Below are positions 5,844-6,994 of a DNA stretch of 6,994 nucleotides, piece by piece; position 1 is the stretch's first letter; each line of letters starts with the position of its first letter. The DNA is from Paracoccaceae bacterium. Lineage in GTDB: Bacteria > Pseudomonadota > Alphaproteobacteria > Rhodobacterales > Rhodobacteraceae. The notes under the pieces are model-generated. The model made no database searches. It was not told the DNA's origin and was given only the letters and a program-made list of their open reading frames with translations. Made by a program: the position numbers and the translations under genes. The DNA lies in assembly GCA_003500165.1 (NCBI GenBank), contig DNSZ01000014.1:1-6994 (forward strand), read 5' to 3'.

Positions 5844-6803
5844 TCAGACCCGCTCGATGATCTTCTCGCCGAACAGGCCCTGCGGCCGGAACAGCAGGAC
5901 GGTGAGCGCCAGCACGAATGCAAACCAGCTTTCGGTATTGCCACCCAAGAGCGGCGCGCCCCAGTAGATTTCGAACAGCTTTTCCAGCACACCGATAAGC
6001 AGCCCGCCGACGATCGCGCCGGTGATGCTTTCCAGCCCGCCAAGCATCAGAACCGGCAGCGCCTTGTAGGCGATGATCTCCAACGCAAAGGACACGCCCG
6101 CGCGACTGCCCCAGGCGATGCCGGTGACAAGCGCGATCACCCCGGCGATGAACCACACCAGCACCCAGATCGTCTGCAGCGAAATGCCGACCGAAAGCGC
6201 GGCCTGATGGTCGTCGCCCAGCGCGCGCACCGCCCGTCCCATGCGGGTGTAGTTCAGGAAAGCGACCAGGCCGACCACCAACAGGCCCGCGACAACCACC
6301 GCGGTGACGTCGATATGCTGCAGGATCAGCAGGCCGCCGAACGGCTCCAGCACGAAATCGCCGGTGGGGATGCCCAGCTCTGCGGTGATCATCTGCTTGT
6401 TCTCGCCCCCGAAGATCGTCTCGCCAAAGCCGATCAGGAACAGCGTGATGCCGATCGTCGCCATGAACAGGATGATGTCGGGCTGTCCCACCAGCGGGCG
6501 CAGCACCACCCGCTCCACCGTCCAGGCGAGCGCAAACATCACCCCCAGCGTGCCTGCCACGGCGATCCAGGCGGGTATGCCCATCTCGTGCAGGCCCACC
6601 AGCGTCAGCGCGGCGAACACCACCATGATGCCCTGCGCGAAGTTGAAGATCCGCGATGAGCGGAAGATCAGCACGAAGCCCAGCGCGATGAGCGCATAGA
6701 GCACGCCGGAGACGAGGCCCTCCCACACCACCTGCATCAGGAAATCGGGCGCCGCGACCATGTCGACGAAGGGCGTCACAAAGATGTTCCTCAGAAGCTC
6801 CAT
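5844..6803 (-). CDS. livH: Liv-type ABC transporter permease (LivH-like)
   Basis: This encodes 319 residues, the second inner-membrane channel subunit of the HAAT importer. Hydrophobic segments are visible at about 30-47, 55-71, 78-97, 110-127, 155-183, 211-230, 248-275 and 293-305. The family block ALIALGFVLIFRSSRIFNFAQG is at 37-58. The EAA-type loop TRMGRAVRALGDDHQAALSVGIS is at 186-208. LGGLESITGAIVGGLLIG is at 254-271, and the C-terminus LLFRPQGLFGEKIIERV is typical. It is slightly longer than the usual 290-310 residues, with an extended amphipathic N-terminus. The ATG at 6803 is supported by GGAG, with six bases between it and the ATG. A 117-nt spacer separates it from livG upstream, longer than the 14-nt livH-livM gap. 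Confidence 0.93.
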   Translation of the reverse strand: MELLRNIFVTPFVDMVAAPDFLMQVVWEGLVSGVLYALIALGFVLIFRSSRIFNFAQGIMVVFAALTLVGLHEMGIPAWIAVAGTLGVMFALAWTVERVVLRPLVGQPDIILFMATIGITLFLIGFGETIFGGENKQMITAELGIPTGDFVLEPFGGLLILQHIDVTAVVVAGLLVVGLVAFLNYTRMGRAVRALGDDHQAALSVGISLQTIWVLVWFIAGVIALVTGIAWGSRAGVSFALEIIAYKALPVLMLGGLESITGAIVGGLLIGVLEKLFEIYWGAPLLGGNTESWFAFVLALTVLLFRPQGLFGEKIIERV

Positions 6804-6828
6804 GCCGGTCTCCGATGGCTGCGGGTTG

Positions 6829-6847
6829 GGCGGGCGACCGGCCCGCC
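6829..6847 (-). other. Hairpin in the livG-livH spacer
   Basis: GGCGGGC and GCCCGCC form a perfect 7-bp stem (6829-6835 with 6841-6847) and a 5-nt loop, about 25 nt before the livH ATG. A second small stem, CGCGG/CCGCG (6862-6866/6873-6877), is nearby. The 117-nt spacer (6804-6920) holds no supported gene and no clear promoter. The stem could influence livH expression or mRNA processing, or could be inert GC-rich sequence. Confidence 0.3.
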
Positions 6848-6920
6848 ATCGGCCGCCGCGGCGCGGTCTGCCCCGCGGGCGTTTTCGGCACGGTGGCCGG
6901 GCGAGGTCTGATCGTGGCGC

Positions 6921-6994
6921 TCAGGTCTCATGCGGCACCCCCAGATAGGCGGCGATCACCTCGGGGTTGGCACGCACCTCGTCGGGGGTGCCGT
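6921..6994 (-). CDS. livG: C-terminal end of a LivG-type ABC ATP-binding protein (partial)
   Basis: Only the last 23 residues are in the window, ending with a TGA at 6923-6921; the gene continues past the right edge. The visible residues contain GTPDEVRANPEV followed by IAAYLGVPHET. The 'G.P.EVR.NP.VI.AYLG' pattern is the usual C-terminus of LivG, the second ATPase of Liv importers. No ATPase motif is inside the window, so identity rests on this tail and on its place directly upstream of livH. It completes the expected five-component transporter. Confidence 0.85.
   Translation of the reverse strand, partial: GTPDEVRANPEVIAAYLGVPHET

Noticed and set aside
3398..6043. An 881-codon minus-strand frame ending in the binding protein
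   Set aside because: The N-terminal half is out-of-frame livM and livH. The signal peptide and strong ribosome site place the real start at 4696.
4753..6891. A fused 712-codon minus-strand frame that includes livM
   Set aside because: The part upstream of 5829 is the wrong frame of livH, which has clear permease motifs in its own frame. The Met at 5829 with its ribosome site is the proper livM start, so there is no fusion.

Overview
The window is GC-rich, tightly packed chromosomal DNA. Codon use is strongly GC-biased, and the antisense frames stay open for long stretches. The protein families and gene order suggest an alphaproteobacterium, possibly Rhodobacterales. That placement is inferred from protein style and was not tested against a database.

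Layout: a small predicted lipoprotein lies on the plus strand at the left end (90-401). Everything else is on the minus strand. Reading from the right edge in the direction of transcription, the order is: the last residues of a LivG-type ABC ATPase (6994-6921, cut by the window edge), a LivH-type permease (6803-5844), a LivM-type permease (5829-4753), a periplasmic substrate-binding protein (4696-3398), a LivF-type ATPase (3325-2465), a ThpR RNA 2',3'-cyclic phosphodiesterase (2355-1777), and a PaaK-like AMP-forming CoA ligase homologue (1669-449). The ligase and the lipoprotein converge across a 47-nt gap.

How the genes work together: LivG, LivH, LivM, LivF and the binding protein make a complete branched-chain amino acid type (HAAT family) ABC importer. 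The binding protein captures a ligand in the periplasm, LivH and LivM form the channel, and LivG and LivF hydrolyse ATP. A PaaK-like ligase beside such a transporter suggests the ligand may be a carboxylic acid that is activated to a CoA thioester after uptake. The ligand itself cannot be read from the sequence. ThpR sits between livF and the ligase and looks functionally unrelated. It has a candidate -10 element six bases before its ATG, so it may start its own leaderless transcript.

No gene-free stretch exceeds 300 nt. The longest spacers are 117 nt (livG-livH), 109 nt (livF-thpR) and 107 nt (thpR-ligase). Hairpins occur in several spacers, most clearly a perfect 9-bp GC stem between the binding protein and livF. 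I saw no mobile element, CRISPR array, tRNA or rRNA, and no strong sign of a wholly new system. The most interesting points are the ligase without a recognisable P-loop, the possible leaderless thpR promoter and the intercistronic hairpin.
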